A DNA stretch of 64,000 bases from Allobacillus halotolerans (GCF_018967645.1 NZ_JAHLZF010000004.1:1-64000), one strand, 5' to 3'. Shown: positions 8,862 to 17,749, counted from the stretch's first letter. Made by a program: numbers and translations. The notes: generated by a model from the sequence alone, not told the origin.

Positions 8862-9635
8862 CTACTGGTCTTTAAAATTCGGTTTTCTTTTTTCGATGAA
8901 TGCTTGAATGCCTTCCTTTGCATCCTCATTACCAAACACCTTGCCAAACTCCTCTGCTTCTCGTTTGACGCCTTCTTTAAACTGAGAGGTTTGACTGAAT
9001 GGGATTAACTTCATAACCGCATTGATTGAAGGCCCGCTTTTTGCTGCGAATTTTTTCGCTAGATTCATAGAAAACTCTTCTAATGAATCTTCATCCACTG
9101 CATGATTTGCAAGACCTAATGCTGCAGCTTCCTCACCAGAGATTGGTTCTCCAGTCAAAATCATTTCATAAGCTTTTGCCATCCCCACATGCTGTGGCAA
9201 ACGTTGTGTCCCTGCAAAGCCTGGGATAATGCCTAGTGTCAGTTCTGGCAAACCGAGTTTGGCACTTTTGGTAACAATTCGAACATGACAAGACATCGCC
9301 AGTTCGAGCCCGCCACCTAAGGCAGCACCATGAATGGATGCAATGACCGGAACTTTAAATTTTTCAATTCTCCGGAATAAGTTTTGTCCTTGACTGGCAA
9401 GATCTTCGTAATCGTCGGCACTTTGTAAGGATGTGAATTCTTTAATATCTGCTCCGGCTGAGAAAAACTTTCCTTCTCCTTGAATCACCACCGCTTTGAT
9501 GGTGGAGTCATTTTCGACGTCATCCAGCGCAGTTGCTAAATCTTTTAAAATCTGTGACGATAATGCATTTGCTGGTGGACTTTGAATGGTAACGGTTGCA
9601 ATGTTTTCTTTTTTCGTTAAAGAGAGTGCATCCAT
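8862..9635 (-). CDS. fadB: Enoyl-CoA hydratase (crotonase family)
   Basis: This 257-residue crotonase hydrates trans-2-enoyl-CoA to 3-hydroxyacyl-CoA in beta-oxidation. The oxyanion-hole segments are KFFSAGADIKEF and HGAALGGGLELAMSCHVRIV. The two catalytic glutamates expected of hydratases lie in GGGLELAMS and LPELTLGIIPG. The sequence GFAGTQRLPQHVG follows. The position between fadR and etfB matches B. subtilis fadB, so I use that symbol; it is not the fused E. coli FadB. Confidence 0.92.
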   Translation of the reverse strand: MDALSLTKKENIATVTIQSPPANALSSQILKDLATALDDVENDSTIKAVVIQGEGKFFSAGADIKEFTSLQSADDYEDLASQGQNLFRRIEKFKVPVIASIHGAALGGGLELAMSCHVRIVTKSAKLGLPELTLGIIPGFAGTQRLPQHVGMAKAYEMILTGEPISGEEAAALGLANHAVDEDSLEEFSMNLAKKFAAKSGPSINAVMKLIPFSQTSQFKEGVKREAEEFGKVFGNEDAKEGIQAFIEKRKPNFKDQ

Positions 9636-9648
9636 TTACTCAACCCCT

Positions 9649-10236
9649 TTACGTATGTTTTTTTAAGCCGTTGGAAATTAGAAAATGTACATCCTTTGCC
9701 TGTTGATTTAAATCGTAGCGTTGATCCTGCATCACCCAGTTGGTCACTACCTCATCAAGCATACCAAAAATCATCTGACGAACCAACTTAATATTCAGAT
9801 GATTGTGGAAGGTTTTTTCTTCCATCCCACTTTGGATGATTGAATCAATAATGTGCAAATAACCTTTTAGCACATCATTGATTTGTGCACGCAGTCGTTT
9901 ATCGGACTGTCTCAATTCTAATTGTGTAACGACAGCCAGGTGAGGATCTTCCGAAAGCTGGCGAAAATGAGTATCGATTAACGCAAAAAGTTTTTCATCT
10001 GCCTTATCAACATTTTCAGTTGCCTTCCGGATTCGCTCGATAAAGTTACCCATTTTATTCTGAAACAATGAAACAAGAAGATCTTCTTTGTTCTTAAAAT
10101 AAAGATAGATCGTCCCATCGGCTACGCCAGCTTTTTTGGCGATTTTTGATACTTGGGAGCGGTGGAAGCCATTTTCTGCAATGACTTCCACCGCAGCATC
10201 TAGTATTTGATTGTATTTTGGTTTTTCTTTCTTCAT
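9649..10236 (-). CDS. fadR: TetR-family regulator of fatty acid degradation
   Basis: This 195-residue TetR repressor has an N-terminal helix-turn-helix (VIAENGFHRSQVSKIAKKAG, then DGTIYLYFKNKEDLL) and an all-helical ligand-binding domain. B. subtilis FadR (YsiA) represses beta-oxidation genes and is released by long-chain acyl-CoA. Length and neighbours (lcfA upstream, fadB-etfB-etfA downstream) match. A perfect FadR-type palindrome overlies its own transcription start region, so autoregulation is expected. Confidence 0.93.
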   Translation of the reverse strand: MKKEKPKYNQILDAAVEVIAENGFHRSQVSKIAKKAGVADGTIYLYFKNKEDLLVSLFQNKMGNFIERIRKATENVDKADEKLFALIDTHFRQLSEDPHLAVVTQLELRQSDKRLRAQINDVLKGYLHIIDSIIQSGMEEKTFHNHLNIKLVRQMIFGMLDEVVTNWVMQDQRYDLNQQAKDVHFLISNGLKKHT

Positions 10237-10255
10237 AGTTTTGACTCCCTAAAAA

Positions 10256-10273
10256 TGAATGAATGGTCATTCA
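10256..10273. promoter_or_regulatory. FadR operator
   Basis: TGAATGA-ATGG-TCATTCA is a perfect 7+4+7 palindrome. It matches the FadR(YsiA) operator form as I recall it from B. subtilis. It lies between the -10 and the ribosome-binding site of fadR, so a bound repressor would block transcription of fadR-fadB-etfBA. Confidence 0.85.
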
Positions 10274-10279
10274 CCTTTT

Positions 10280-10308
10280 ATCATATAAATAAATTGCATG
10301 GCTGTCAA
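10280..10308 (-). promoter_or_regulatory. Sigma-A promoter of fadR-fadB-etfBA
   Basis: TTGACA (10303-10308), a 17-bp spacer and TATGAT (10280-10285) make a near-consensus promoter on the minus strand. The FadR operator starts 6 bp downstream of the -10. Confidence 0.88.
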
Positions 10309-10336
10309 CTACAAGCAAGCATAGATTTAAAATAAA

Positions 10337-12022
10337 TTAATTCGATTTTTCTTTCTCCTCATCGACCAGCTTACGGCGCAAAATCTTTCCAACAGCTGTC
10401 TTAGGTAGTTCTGTCCGGAATTCGTATAACCTCGGGACTTTAAAAGCTGCAAGGTTTTCTCGACAGTAGGTGTTCAATTCCTTCTCTGTTACATCATAAC
10501 CATCTTTCAACACAATATAAGCTTTGACGGTTTCGCCACGGTAAGGATCTGGTACTCCTGCAACCACTGCCTCTTGAATGGCCTCATGCTCATAAAGGAC
10601 TTCTTCCACTTCTCTTGGATATATATTGAATCCACCGGCAATAATCATATCTTTTTTCCGGTCAACGACATAGAAATAACCGTCTTCATCCATTTTACCC
10701 ATATCACCGGTAAGGAGCCACCCATCTTTTAATGTCTTGGCTGTATCCTCTTCCCTGTTCCAATATCCCTTCATGACTTGTGGTCCTTTTACGGCAATTT
10801 CACCTACTTCTCCCACTGGCATTTCTTCCATCGATTCTGCGTCCACAATTTTGGCATCTGTATCAGGCCATGGTAATCCAATTGTGCCGGAGCGTCTTTC
10901 CTCCCAAACTAAATTTGCATGTGTGACAGGCGACGTTTCTGTTAAACCATACCCTTCAACTAACCTACCACCAGTAACCTCTTCGAATCGTTGCTGAACT
11001 TCACTTGGCAGTGGTGCAGAACCACTGATACATGCTTCAACAGAAGATAGGTCATATTTGGTGAGCTTCGGATGATTCAGCAAGCCAATATAAATCGTCG
11101 GTGCGCCTGGAAACATTGTTGGTCGCTGTTTATGAATAGCTTTCAAAACGGTATCGACATCAAACTTCGGAATAAGAATCATTTTTTGCGCCTGCATAAT
11201 TGTCAAGTTCATCACCGTTGTCATCCCATACACATGGAAGAACGGCAAAATACCGAGTATAACTTCTTTTGCATACTCTGTTTTGTATAACCAGTTTGAA
11301 CACATTTGTGTATTGGAAACTAAATTATAATGCGTCAGCATAACGCCTTTAGGATAGCCTGTCGTTCCACCAGTATATTGCAGTAAAGCCACATCTTCTT
11401 CTGGATCGACTTCTACCGGTGTATAATCCGTTGATGCCTCTTCCATTACCTTCGTCCATACATGTGTATCGCCAGAATGCTCAGGTTTAACCACCATATT
11501 GTATTCACGTTTTTGAATGAACGGATAAATTAAGTTTTTCGGAAATGGTAAATAATCCTTGATACCGGTTACAATAATATGCTCGAGATCCGTTTCCGGT
11601 TTCACAGTCGACGCTCTTGGTAACAAGATATCTAAGCAAACGATAAATTTCGCACCGGAATCCTTCATTTGGTATTCCAACTCGCGCTCCGTGTATAAAG
11701 GATTCGTTTGCACGACAATTCCTCCACCGAGCATCGCCCCATAATAAGCAATAACTGATTGTGGTGTATTGGGCAGCATGATAGCTACTCGATCACCTTT
11801 CTCCAAACCCAATGATTGTAAGTACGACGCGAATTTTTTTGCTGAATCAGAGATTTGTTGAAACGTTAATTCAGTCCCCATAAAATGGACTGCTTCTTTA
11901 TCCGGAAAACGACTTGCTGATTCTTCAAGAAACTCATGAAGCGGTCTTTTGTCATATTCCATCGTTTGTGAAACTTCTTCCGGGTAATGCTTAAACCATG
12001 GTTTCACTACGTCAACCCCCAT
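10337..12022 (-). CDS. lcfA: Long-chain fatty acid-CoA ligase
   Basis: This 561-residue member of the ANL superfamily activates fatty acids to acyl-CoA via an acyl-adenylate. Motifs in order: LLQYTGGTTGYPKGV (phosphate loop), EGYGLTETSPV, GWLLTGDMGKMDEDGYF, the hinge VDRKKDMIIAGGFNIYPREV, and the catalytic lysine in PKTAVGKILRRK near the C-terminus. AAGGAGG precedes the ATG by 7 nt. It lies upstream of fadR, as in B. subtilis, but the FadR palindrome is found only between lcfA and fadR and not before lcfA. Confidence 0.94.
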   Translation of the reverse strand: MGVDVVKPWFKHYPEEVSQTMEYDKRPLHEFLEESASRFPDKEAVHFMGTELTFQQISDSAKKFASYLQSLGLEKGDRVAIMLPNTPQSVIAYYGAMLGGGIVVQTNPLYTERELEYQMKDSGAKFIVCLDILLPRASTVKPETDLEHIIVTGIKDYLPFPKNLIYPFIQKREYNMVVKPEHSGDTHVWTKVMEEASTDYTPVEVDPEEDVALLQYTGGTTGYPKGVMLTHYNLVSNTQMCSNWLYKTEYAKEVILGILPFFHVYGMTTVMNLTIMQAQKMILIPKFDVDTVLKAIHKQRPTMFPGAPTIYIGLLNHPKLTKYDLSSVEACISGSAPLPSEVQQRFEEVTGGRLVEGYGLTETSPVTHANLVWEERRSGTIGLPWPDTDAKIVDAESMEEMPVGEVGEIAVKGPQVMKGYWNREEDTAKTLKDGWLLTGDMGKMDEDGYFYVVDRKKDMIIAGGFNIYPREVEEVLYEHEAIQEAVVAGVPDPYRGETVKAYIVLKDGYDVTEKELNTYCRENLAAFKVPRLYEFRTELPKTAVGKILRRKLVDEEKEKSN

Positions 12023-12054
12023 TAATAATTCCTCCTTCTTTTCAACTTACCTTT

Positions 12055-12060
12055 ATTATA
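12055..12060 (-). promoter_or_regulatory. Probable -10 of lcfA
   Basis: A consensus TATAAT lies 33 bp before the lcfA start codon on the minus strand. The -35 region (TTTAAT at 17 bp) is weak, which would suit an activated or low-level promoter. Confidence 0.5.
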
Positions 12061-12264
12061 TACATTATTTCGGAAAAATTAAAATAGAATTGTAAATTAT
12101 CTGAAATTAAATAACCCCCACCTAACGTGCTATTTTTGAGGAAGGAGTCTCCTGTCAATTGAAAATAAATTCTTAAAAATTAATTCCTCACACTGAATTT
12201 TATGGTAATGTAAGAATAAGAAAACTCTGGAAATAGATATTTTCATGTAAATGGAGGGATCGTT

Positions 12265-12546
12265 ATGTGGGTAATATTGGGAGCTATTGCGATCGTTGCT
12301 ATGTTTATAAACCTTTATATGTATAAAGTATGAAAGGATTATAAGCTTGCTATGGCGATCGGACTATCATTTACAGCATTAACTCTATGTGCAGAATATC
12401 GTCTTGTATCTCGATGGGTAAAGGCGGAAGATTGGGCCGCTTTATCAGATGTCGTACCAGGTATGGAAAAAGCATTATGGTTTTTGACCATTGCTTCAAT
12501 CTTTCTCAATATTATACCTATACTTCAGGAACATTTTAAAAAATGA
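12265..12546 (+). pseudogene. Small membrane protein gene interrupted by in-frame TGA
   Basis: An ATG at 12265 with GGAGGGA upstream opens a reading frame of 22 codons that stops at TGA 12331-12333. The same frame then continues without another stop to 12546. The joined product would be 93 residues with hydrophobic stretches at about 1-20, 30-45 and 75-90. The part after the stop begins KDYKLAMAIGLSFTAL, which resembles a small Bacillaceae membrane protein family that I recall reading GKDYKLAMAMGLSF. A GGA (Gly) to TGA change would explain it. Remnant translation from ATG 12352 is possible but has no good ribosome-binding site. Confidence 0.7.
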
Positions 12547-12569
12547 CGCCCATTACCTGGACGTCATTG
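12543..12569 (-). terminator. Terminator of the mutS2 transcription unit
   Basis: AATGACG and CGTCATT form a 7-bp stem with a 13-nt loop; on the minus strand it is followed by TTTTTTAAAAT. It overlaps the last codons of the broken plus-strand gene, so the two units converge here. Confidence 0.75.
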
Positions 12570-12574
12570 ATTGG

Positions 12575-12655
12575 TTAATTCATCACCATAAATACAACTC
12601 CAACAATCATAAACAAAACCGCTACGACTACTAACACTTTTGCTAATGTTTCCAT
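12575..12655 (-). CDS. 26-residue single-span membrane peptide
   Basis: A short frame begins METLAKVLVVVAVLF and consists almost entirely of one hydrophobic segment ending in Met-Asn. AAGGAG precedes the ATG by about 8 nt. It starts 19 nt after the mutS2 stop codon and ends just before the terminator, so it fits as the last gene of polX-mutS2. I do not recognise a family. Function is unknown; the strong ribosome-binding site and placement are the case for it. Confidence 0.55.
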   Translation of the reverse strand: METLAKVLVVVAVLFMIVGVVFMVMN

Positions 12656-12674
12656 GTCTAAACTCCTTGTTGAT

Positions 12675-15023
12675 CTATTTAAGCGAAAGGATTGTCACAC
12701 CACTTCCACCTTCATTTGGATGACCTAAATGATAACTGTTGATTGACCGATGTTTTCGGGCAAATGCATGGACACCCTTCATTAACGCACCGGTTCCTTT
12801 TCCATGAATGATTGATACTTGATGATATCCGGCCAGCAGGGCATCGTCAAGGTATTTTTCCAGCCGATGTAGGGCATCCTCGTATCTTTCACCTCTTAAA
12901 TCCAACTCTGTCTTCACGTGACTCTGTCTACCGCGAACAGTTGCCATCGGCGTCGTCTTTTTCTCTTTTTCTTTTCGTTTGATCAGCTGTAATTGTTTTT
13001 TTGGTACTTTCATTTTCATGATCCCAAGCTGAACTTCATACTCATTGTCATTCAATTGAGAAACAATTTGACCTTTTTGATTGAATGAAGCGACGTGCAC
13101 TTCATCACCTGGTTCAAACTCATCTGGTTGATTTGTTGTCTCAATCTGTTGTTTTTGATTGGTATCTTGCAAAGCTTCTTTTTGATCAGAAATCTTCTTC
13201 CTGGCATCAATTAATTGGTGTTCTTTGATCTCTGCTGAACTCTTCATTTGACGAAGCTCTTGTAAAATAGTCTCTGCTTCCTGCTCTGCCTGATCAACGA
13301 TCTTCTGAGCTTTTTTCTTAGCCGCTTCCTGGTAATCTTCTTTCTTTGCTAAGTAACGGTCATATTCTCGTTTCAACTCTTCACGTATTCCCTCGGATTC
13401 TTGTAAAATTTCTTCCGCTTCTTCAAAGTCTTTCTCTGCTTGTTTTCTGGACGTCTCTAACGAGGCGATCATATTTTCTACAGAACGACTATCTTCATGA
13501 ATCATCGTTTTCGCTTGATCGATAATTTCTGACTTCAAACCGATTCTTCCAGAAATCTCAAAAGCATTACTTCGACCCGGTACACCGATCAGTAGTCGAT
13601 AGGTTGGTTGTAGGGTCTCCACATCAAATTCAACGGAAGCATTGATGACTTGCTCCCGATTGTACCCATATGCTTTTAGTTCAGGATAATGCGTTGTCGC
13701 AATGACTCTGGCGTTTCGATTCACGACATAGTCCAAAATGGACATCGCAAGGCCTGCTCCTTCTTGTGGGTCTGTACCTGCACCAAGTTCATCAAACAGG
13801 ACCAACGAGTTGGAATTGAATCGTTCAATAATGGATGCGATATTCGTCATGTGACTGGAAAAGGTACTTAAATTCTGTTCGATTGATTGCTCGTCACCTA
13901 TATCTGCAAATACATGATCAAATACAGCAAGCTGGCACCCATCAAGAGCGGGGACTTGCAAACCAGATTGTGCCATTAATGTACATAATCCTACTAGCTT
14001 TAAGGTAACTGTTTTACCACCCGTATTTGGACCAGTGATTAATATTGCGCGATAATCTTTTCCAATTTCGATATCATTACTGACCACTTCACTTTCTGGA
14101 ATGAGTGGATGGCGAGCCTGAATCATTTTAATGTAACCATCATGGTTCATTTCAGGTTTGGCTGCACGTAGTTGCTGCCCATATTTTCCTTTCGCAAATA
14201 AAAAATCAATCTTTTGTAGAATATCACCATTATGCTCTAACAGTTCCGCTTCTTGCTGAACCAGTTCCGTTAGCCGCGTCAAAATACGTTCAATCTCTTG
14301 TTGTTCTTCGACCTTTGAAGCTTGTAACTTATTATTTAACTCGACGACCGCTTGTGGTTCGATAAATAGTGTTTGGCCGGATGAGGATGAATCATGAACG
14401 ATTCCACCGAAGCTTCCTCGATGTTCTGATTTAACCGGAAGAACATAGCGTTCGTTTCTAATGGTAACGATGGCATCCGATAACTTACTGCTTGAAGTTC
14501 GGGTATATCCTTCTAACCGGTCGCGAATACTGCTTTCTAACGAACGAATTTGACTCCGAATCCTTCTCAATCCTTGCGAAGCACTATCGATCACTTTTCC
14601 ATCCTGGTCGATACACATATGAATCTCTTTTTCAAGGTTGCTGAGCGGTTCAATCTGTTCAACTAACTCCACTAAAATCGGGGTATCCACTTCATCTATA
14701 TCTTGAACAAAGTTTTTCACGCGCTTACTCCCGCGTAATGTATCCGAAATCTCGAGCAGCTCTGTTGCGCTTAACATTCCACCGATTTTTGCACGCTTTG
14801 TACTTCCTCGAAGGTCATGAATACCACCGAGCGGCATATGTCCTTGCGTTCGTAAAACTTGCACAGCTTCATCTGTTTCATTTTGCCATCGAATGACTTC
14901 TTCAAAATCAGCTGAAGGCATTAATTTTGCAGCCGCTTCTTTTCCGCGTGTCGTTTCCGCATGATCTACGATTTGTTTGATCAATTTCGGAAATTCCAGT
15001 TGTTTCAATATTTTTTGATCCAT
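12675..15023 (-). CDS. mutS2: Endonuclease MutS2
   Basis: This 782-residue MutS-like ATPase lacks the mismatch-reading domain of MutS1. The Walker A is ITGPNTGGKTVTLK (about 330-345), Walker B is SLVLFDELGAGTDPQEG, followed by ATTHYPELKAYG. A long coiled-coil region (about 505-620) leads to a C-terminal Smr nuclease domain (LDLRGERYEDAL, IIHGKGTGAL, GVTILSLK). The family limits homologous recombination in some species and acts on collided ribosomes in B. subtilis. Its ATG overlaps the polX stop by one base (TAATG), which implies coupled translation. Confidence 0.95.
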   Translation of the reverse strand: MDQKILKQLEFPKLIKQIVDHAETTRGKEAAAKLMPSADFEEVIRWQNETDEAVQVLRTQGHMPLGGIHDLRGSTKRAKIGGMLSATELLEISDTLRGSKRVKNFVQDIDEVDTPILVELVEQIEPLSNLEKEIHMCIDQDGKVIDSASQGLRRIRSQIRSLESSIRDRLEGYTRTSSSKLSDAIVTIRNERYVLPVKSEHRGSFGGIVHDSSSSGQTLFIEPQAVVELNNKLQASKVEEQQEIERILTRLTELVQQEAELLEHNGDILQKIDFLFAKGKYGQQLRAAKPEMNHDGYIKMIQARHPLIPESEVVSNDIEIGKDYRAILITGPNTGGKTVTLKLVGLCTLMAQSGLQVPALDGCQLAVFDHVFADIGDEQSIEQNLSTFSSHMTNIASIIERFNSNSLVLFDELGAGTDPQEGAGLAMSILDYVVNRNARVIATTHYPELKAYGYNREQVINASVEFDVETLQPTYRLLIGVPGRSNAFEISGRIGLKSEIIDQAKTMIHEDSRSVENMIASLETSRKQAEKDFEEAEEILQESEGIREELKREYDRYLAKKEDYQEAAKKKAQKIVDQAEQEAETILQELRQMKSSAEIKEHQLIDARKKISDQKEALQDTNQKQQIETTNQPDEFEPGDEVHVASFNQKGQIVSQLNDNEYEVQLGIMKMKVPKKQLQLIKRKEKEKKTTPMATVRGRQSHVKTELDLRGERYEDALHRLEKYLDDALLAGYHQVSIIHGKGTGALMKGVHAFARKHRSINSYHLGHPNEGGSGVTILSLK

Positions 15024-16741
15024 TATGCTTCACCTTTTTTCGTCTTCAAAAATGATTGTAACTGCTCTGGTGTCCATGAGTTGATGACTGTATCTCTCTC
15101 AATCCACCCTTTTCGAGCGGCTTTCACACCAATCGCCATATCATCAAGCATTTGGTAGCTATGCGCATCCGTGTTAATGGCTATTCGCGCTCCTTTTTCT
15201 TGTGCTTTTCGTAGTTCTGTCCAATGTAAATCCAATCGGTTCGGATTCGCATTCAGTTCAATAATCGTGTTTGTTTCGACGGCCCAGTCAATGAATGTGT
15301 CTATATCTAATGCATAGCCTTCACGTCGTCCAATCAATCGTCCGGTCGGGTGAGCAATCATATCAACGTAAGGGCTTTCCATTGCTGTTCGCATACGAGC
15401 CATGATTTTTTCTTCTGATTGGCTAAAACTTGAATGAATAGATGCAATGACAAAGTCCATCTCTTTTAAAAATTCATCCGAAAAATCTAACGTTCCATCC
15501 GGCAAAATATCCATCTCAACGCCACAAAAGATTGTGATTTCTGGATATTTCGCTTGGACTTCTTTAATTTTTTCACGTTGTTGACGAAGTCGCACTTCAT
15601 CCAAGCCATCCGCAACACGCAGAAACTTCGAATGGTCCGTAATCGCTATAAATTGATAGCCTTTTTCTATATTTTTCTTAACCATTTCCTCGATGGATTG
15701 TGCACCATCACTCCATGTCGTGTGCATGTGCAAATCGCCTTTTATATCAGCCAATTCAATCAAATTAGGCGAATGGTTAACAGAAACTTCTTCCCCTGTT
15801 TCACGCACTTCAGGTGGTAAATAAGGGACCTCCAAAAATTCAAAAAATGCTTGCTCGGAATCAAAGGTGTGAATTTTACCCGTCTCTTCTTCTTCGACTC
15901 CATATTCACTGATCTTCAAGCCTTTTTGCTTTGCCAATCTTCTCATTTCTACATTATGATCTTTGGATCCTGTGAAATGATGAAGTGTTGTATAAAATTC
16001 ATCTGGAGCAACGAGACGAAAATCAACCGAGACATCCCACTTCGACTCTACAATAACGGTTACTTTCGTTTCTCCGTGGGCAACTACTTCTTTCACCGCT
16101 GATAAATGAACCAAACTGTCAGCTACTTGCTTTGGATTCGTCGTTGCGATAATATAGTCCAAATCTTTGATTGTTTCACGGAGACGTCTCATACTGCCTG
16201 CTATTGAGTATCGATTAATGTCATCTATTTTTTCCAGTTCTTCTTCGATTAGCTGCGGTAACACCAAGACATCAGAAAGAGGTAAGCGCTCTGGACGTTT
16301 ACCGATCTCGTCTAATGCTTGTAAAATTTTCTCAACGGATTTCTTCCCGAACCCACTCAATTTCTCGACGTCACCATTTTCACACGCTTTACGCAATGTC
16401 ACCTGATCAATTACACCGAGTTCTTTGTAAAGCTTCGCTAGCTTTTTACCACCTAATCCTTGTAAGTCTAGTAGTGGAATTAATCCCTCAGGCACTTCCT
16501 CTTTTAAGTCGTTCAGCGTTTCCGTTTCTCCAGCTTCAATGAACTCTACGATAACCGCATTGGTACCTTTACCAATTCCATCCAGTTTTGAAAAATCGTC
16601 AATCTCATCCAATGACTGATCATTTCGTTCCAATGCTTGTGCAGCCTTCCGATATGCAGATATTTTAAAAGGATTTTCACCTTTTAATTCCAAATAAATA
16701 GCAATCGTTTCTAAATGTTTGATTACTTTCTTTTTATCCAT
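15023..16741 (-). CDS. polX: Family X DNA polymerase with PHP exonuclease domain
   Basis: This 572-residue PolX fills short gaps in base-excision and end-joining repair. The N-terminal half has helix-hairpin-helix motifs (DGIGKGTNAVI, QGLGGKKLAKLY, GFGKKSVEKIL) and the nucleotidyl-transferase site (AGSMRRLRETIKDLDYI). The C-terminal PHP phosphoesterase starts at GDLHMHTTWSDGAQ and includes ITDHSKF and INTDAHS. I chose the ATG at 16741, preceded by AGGAG at 7 nt, over an upstream in-frame start at 16762. It is translationally coupled to mutS2. Confidence 0.94.
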   Translation of the reverse strand: MDKKKVIKHLETIAIYLELKGENPFKISAYRKAAQALERNDQSLDEIDDFSKLDGIGKGTNAVIVEFIEAGETETLNDLKEEVPEGLIPLLDLQGLGGKKLAKLYKELGVIDQVTLRKACENGDVEKLSGFGKKSVEKILQALDEIGKRPERLPLSDVLVLPQLIEEELEKIDDINRYSIAGSMRRLRETIKDLDYIIATTNPKQVADSLVHLSAVKEVVAHGETKVTVIVESKWDVSVDFRLVAPDEFYTTLHHFTGSKDHNVEMRRLAKQKGLKISEYGVEEEETGKIHTFDSEQAFFEFLEVPYLPPEVRETGEEVSVNHSPNLIELADIKGDLHMHTTWSDGAQSIEEMVKKNIEKGYQFIAITDHSKFLRVADGLDEVRLRQQREKIKEVQAKYPEITIFCGVEMDILPDGTLDFSDEFLKEMDFVIASIHSSFSQSEEKIMARMRTAMESPYVDMIAHPTGRLIGRREGYALDIDTFIDWAVETNTIIELNANPNRLDLHWTELRKAQEKGARIAINTDAHSYQMLDDMAIGVKAARKGWIERDTVINSWTPEQLQSFLKTKKGEA

Positions 16742-16785
16742 ATAAGCACTCCTACTCAGCAATTATTCATTCATTGACTGAAAAG

Positions 16786-16820
16786 AAAAGAGGCCAACTC
16801 GCATTGAGTGTACCTCTTTT
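16786..16820 (-). terminator. zapA-cvpA terminator
   Basis: AAAAGAGGtACACTC pairs with GAGTtGgCCTCTTTT, followed by CTTTTC on the minus strand. polX lies downstream, so either read-through or a separate polX promoter is needed; I do not see a clear promoter in the 45 bp between. Confidence 0.75.
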
Positions 16821-16830
16821 ATCCATTCGT

Positions 16831-17364
16831 TCATTCAGGAAATATTCGTTCTTTCAATTGCTCAGTCAAAACAGGTGTATGTTCAATCATGAATCCCGCA
16901 ATTGCGGAACTTTGTATGAGATTTTGAATCATTTCTACCGATACGAGCGACAAAATGAATAAGATGACGAATAAAATTAAATACATCTCAATAAATCCAA
17001 GAATGGCACCCAATAGATTATTCACACTATGTAAGATCGGTAGGTTTGCTACAAAATCCAGTAAGTTTGCGATAATTTGCATGATAATCTTCACAAGGAC
17101 AAATATTGCGAAGAAAGCGATCGCATTATAGAATGAGTTTTCCAGTATTGTAGAGTTTAGTAACGTACCCCAAAACTGGTCTGTTGAAAAATCCGGATAC
17201 GGAATCCATAATTCCAATTTGCCAGCTAATTGTTTGTAGTATAAAACAGAAACGATAAATGCAACGATAAAACCGACAATGTGAAGGACTTGCATGACAA
17301 GCCCGCGTTTTAAACCGATTAAAAAACCAAAAATCAATAAGATTAATAATAAAATATCCAGCAT
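16831..17364 (-). CDS. cvpA: CvpA-family membrane protein
   Basis: This 177-residue protein has four hydrophobic helices (about 1-22, 27-47, 72-100 and 120-145) and the glycine-rich start LLLILLIFGFLIGLKRG of the CvpA/YshB family. In E. coli, CvpA is linked to colicin V production and membrane stress; its role in Bacillus is unclear. The ATG at 17364 is 1 nt from the zapA stop, with AAGG in the zapA 3' end. A longer frame from 17397 would overlap zapA by about 30 nt and is less likely. Confidence 0.87.
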   Translation of the reverse strand: MLDILLLILLIFGFLIGLKRGLVMQVLHIVGFIVAFIVSVLYYKQLAGKLELWIPYPDFSTDQFWGTLLNSTILENSFYNAIAFFAIFVLVKIIMQIIANLLDFVANLPILHSVNNLLGAILGFIEMYLILFVILFILSLVSVEMIQNLIQSSAIAGFMIEHTPVLTEQLKERIFPE

Positions 17365-17365
17365 G

Positions 17366-17644
17366 TTACCTTCGATCCTCTTTCCGTCTATTTCCACGAT
17401 TCACTCGGTTCAATAGTTCGTTATGTTCTTGCTTGAGTTTCAAGTAATCATTCATCGTATTCAAGGCTGTTAATACAGCTAATTGGGATGTATCCAACGA
17501 AGGCTTTGCGTATTGAATTTCATCCATTTTTTGATCGACCAAGCTTGCTACCATCTTGATATGTTCTGAGGATTCTTGGCCAACAATGGTATATTTTTTC
17601 TTGTGAATTTCCACTGTTAATTTCGTCTGATTAGAACCATCCAT
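17366..17644 (-). CDS. zapA: Cell division protein ZapA
   Basis: This 92-residue protein has an N-terminal beta region (KLTVEIHKKKYTIVGQ) and a long C-terminal helix of coiled-coil type (DQKMDEIQYAK to LLNRVNRGNRR), the architecture of ZapA, which bundles FtsZ filaments at the division ring. GGAGGAGG precedes the ATG. It is the first gene of zapA-cvpA and divergent from rnhC, as in B. subtilis. Confidence 0.92.
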   Translation of the reverse strand: MDGSNQTKLTVEIHKKKYTIVGQESSEHIKMVASLVDQKMDEIQYAKPSLDTSQLAVLTALNTMNDYLKLKQEHNELLNRVNRGNRRKEDRR

Positions 17645-17740
17645 TCAGTAGCCTCCTCCCGCGTTATTCTACTCCATATAGTAACACGTTTGCATATCGC
17701 TTGGAAAGTACATTTACTTCCTGCGAACGTTCGTATGGCG

Positions 17741-17749
17741 TGATATACT
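17741..17749 (+). promoter_or_regulatory. Extended -10 promoter of rnhC
   Basis: TGATATACT is an extended -10 (TGn plus TATACT at 17744-17749) about 40 bp before rnhC. The -35 match is poor, as expected for an extended -10 promoter. Confidence 0.6.

Noticed and set aside
11559-11744. Antisense open frames inside lcfA and other long genes
   Set aside because: They are shadows of strongly coding minus-strand genes with no start signals of their own.
12331-12333. The in-frame TGA as a selenocysteine codon
   Set aside because: No selenocysteine insertion hairpin is evident and the protein is a small membrane protein outside known selenoprotein families; Gly-to-stop mutation is simpler.
17723-17732. 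CGAACGTTCG before rnhC as a LexA/DinR box
   Set aside because: The two half-sites touch. The Bacillus SOS box needs CGAAC and GTTCG separated by four bases.
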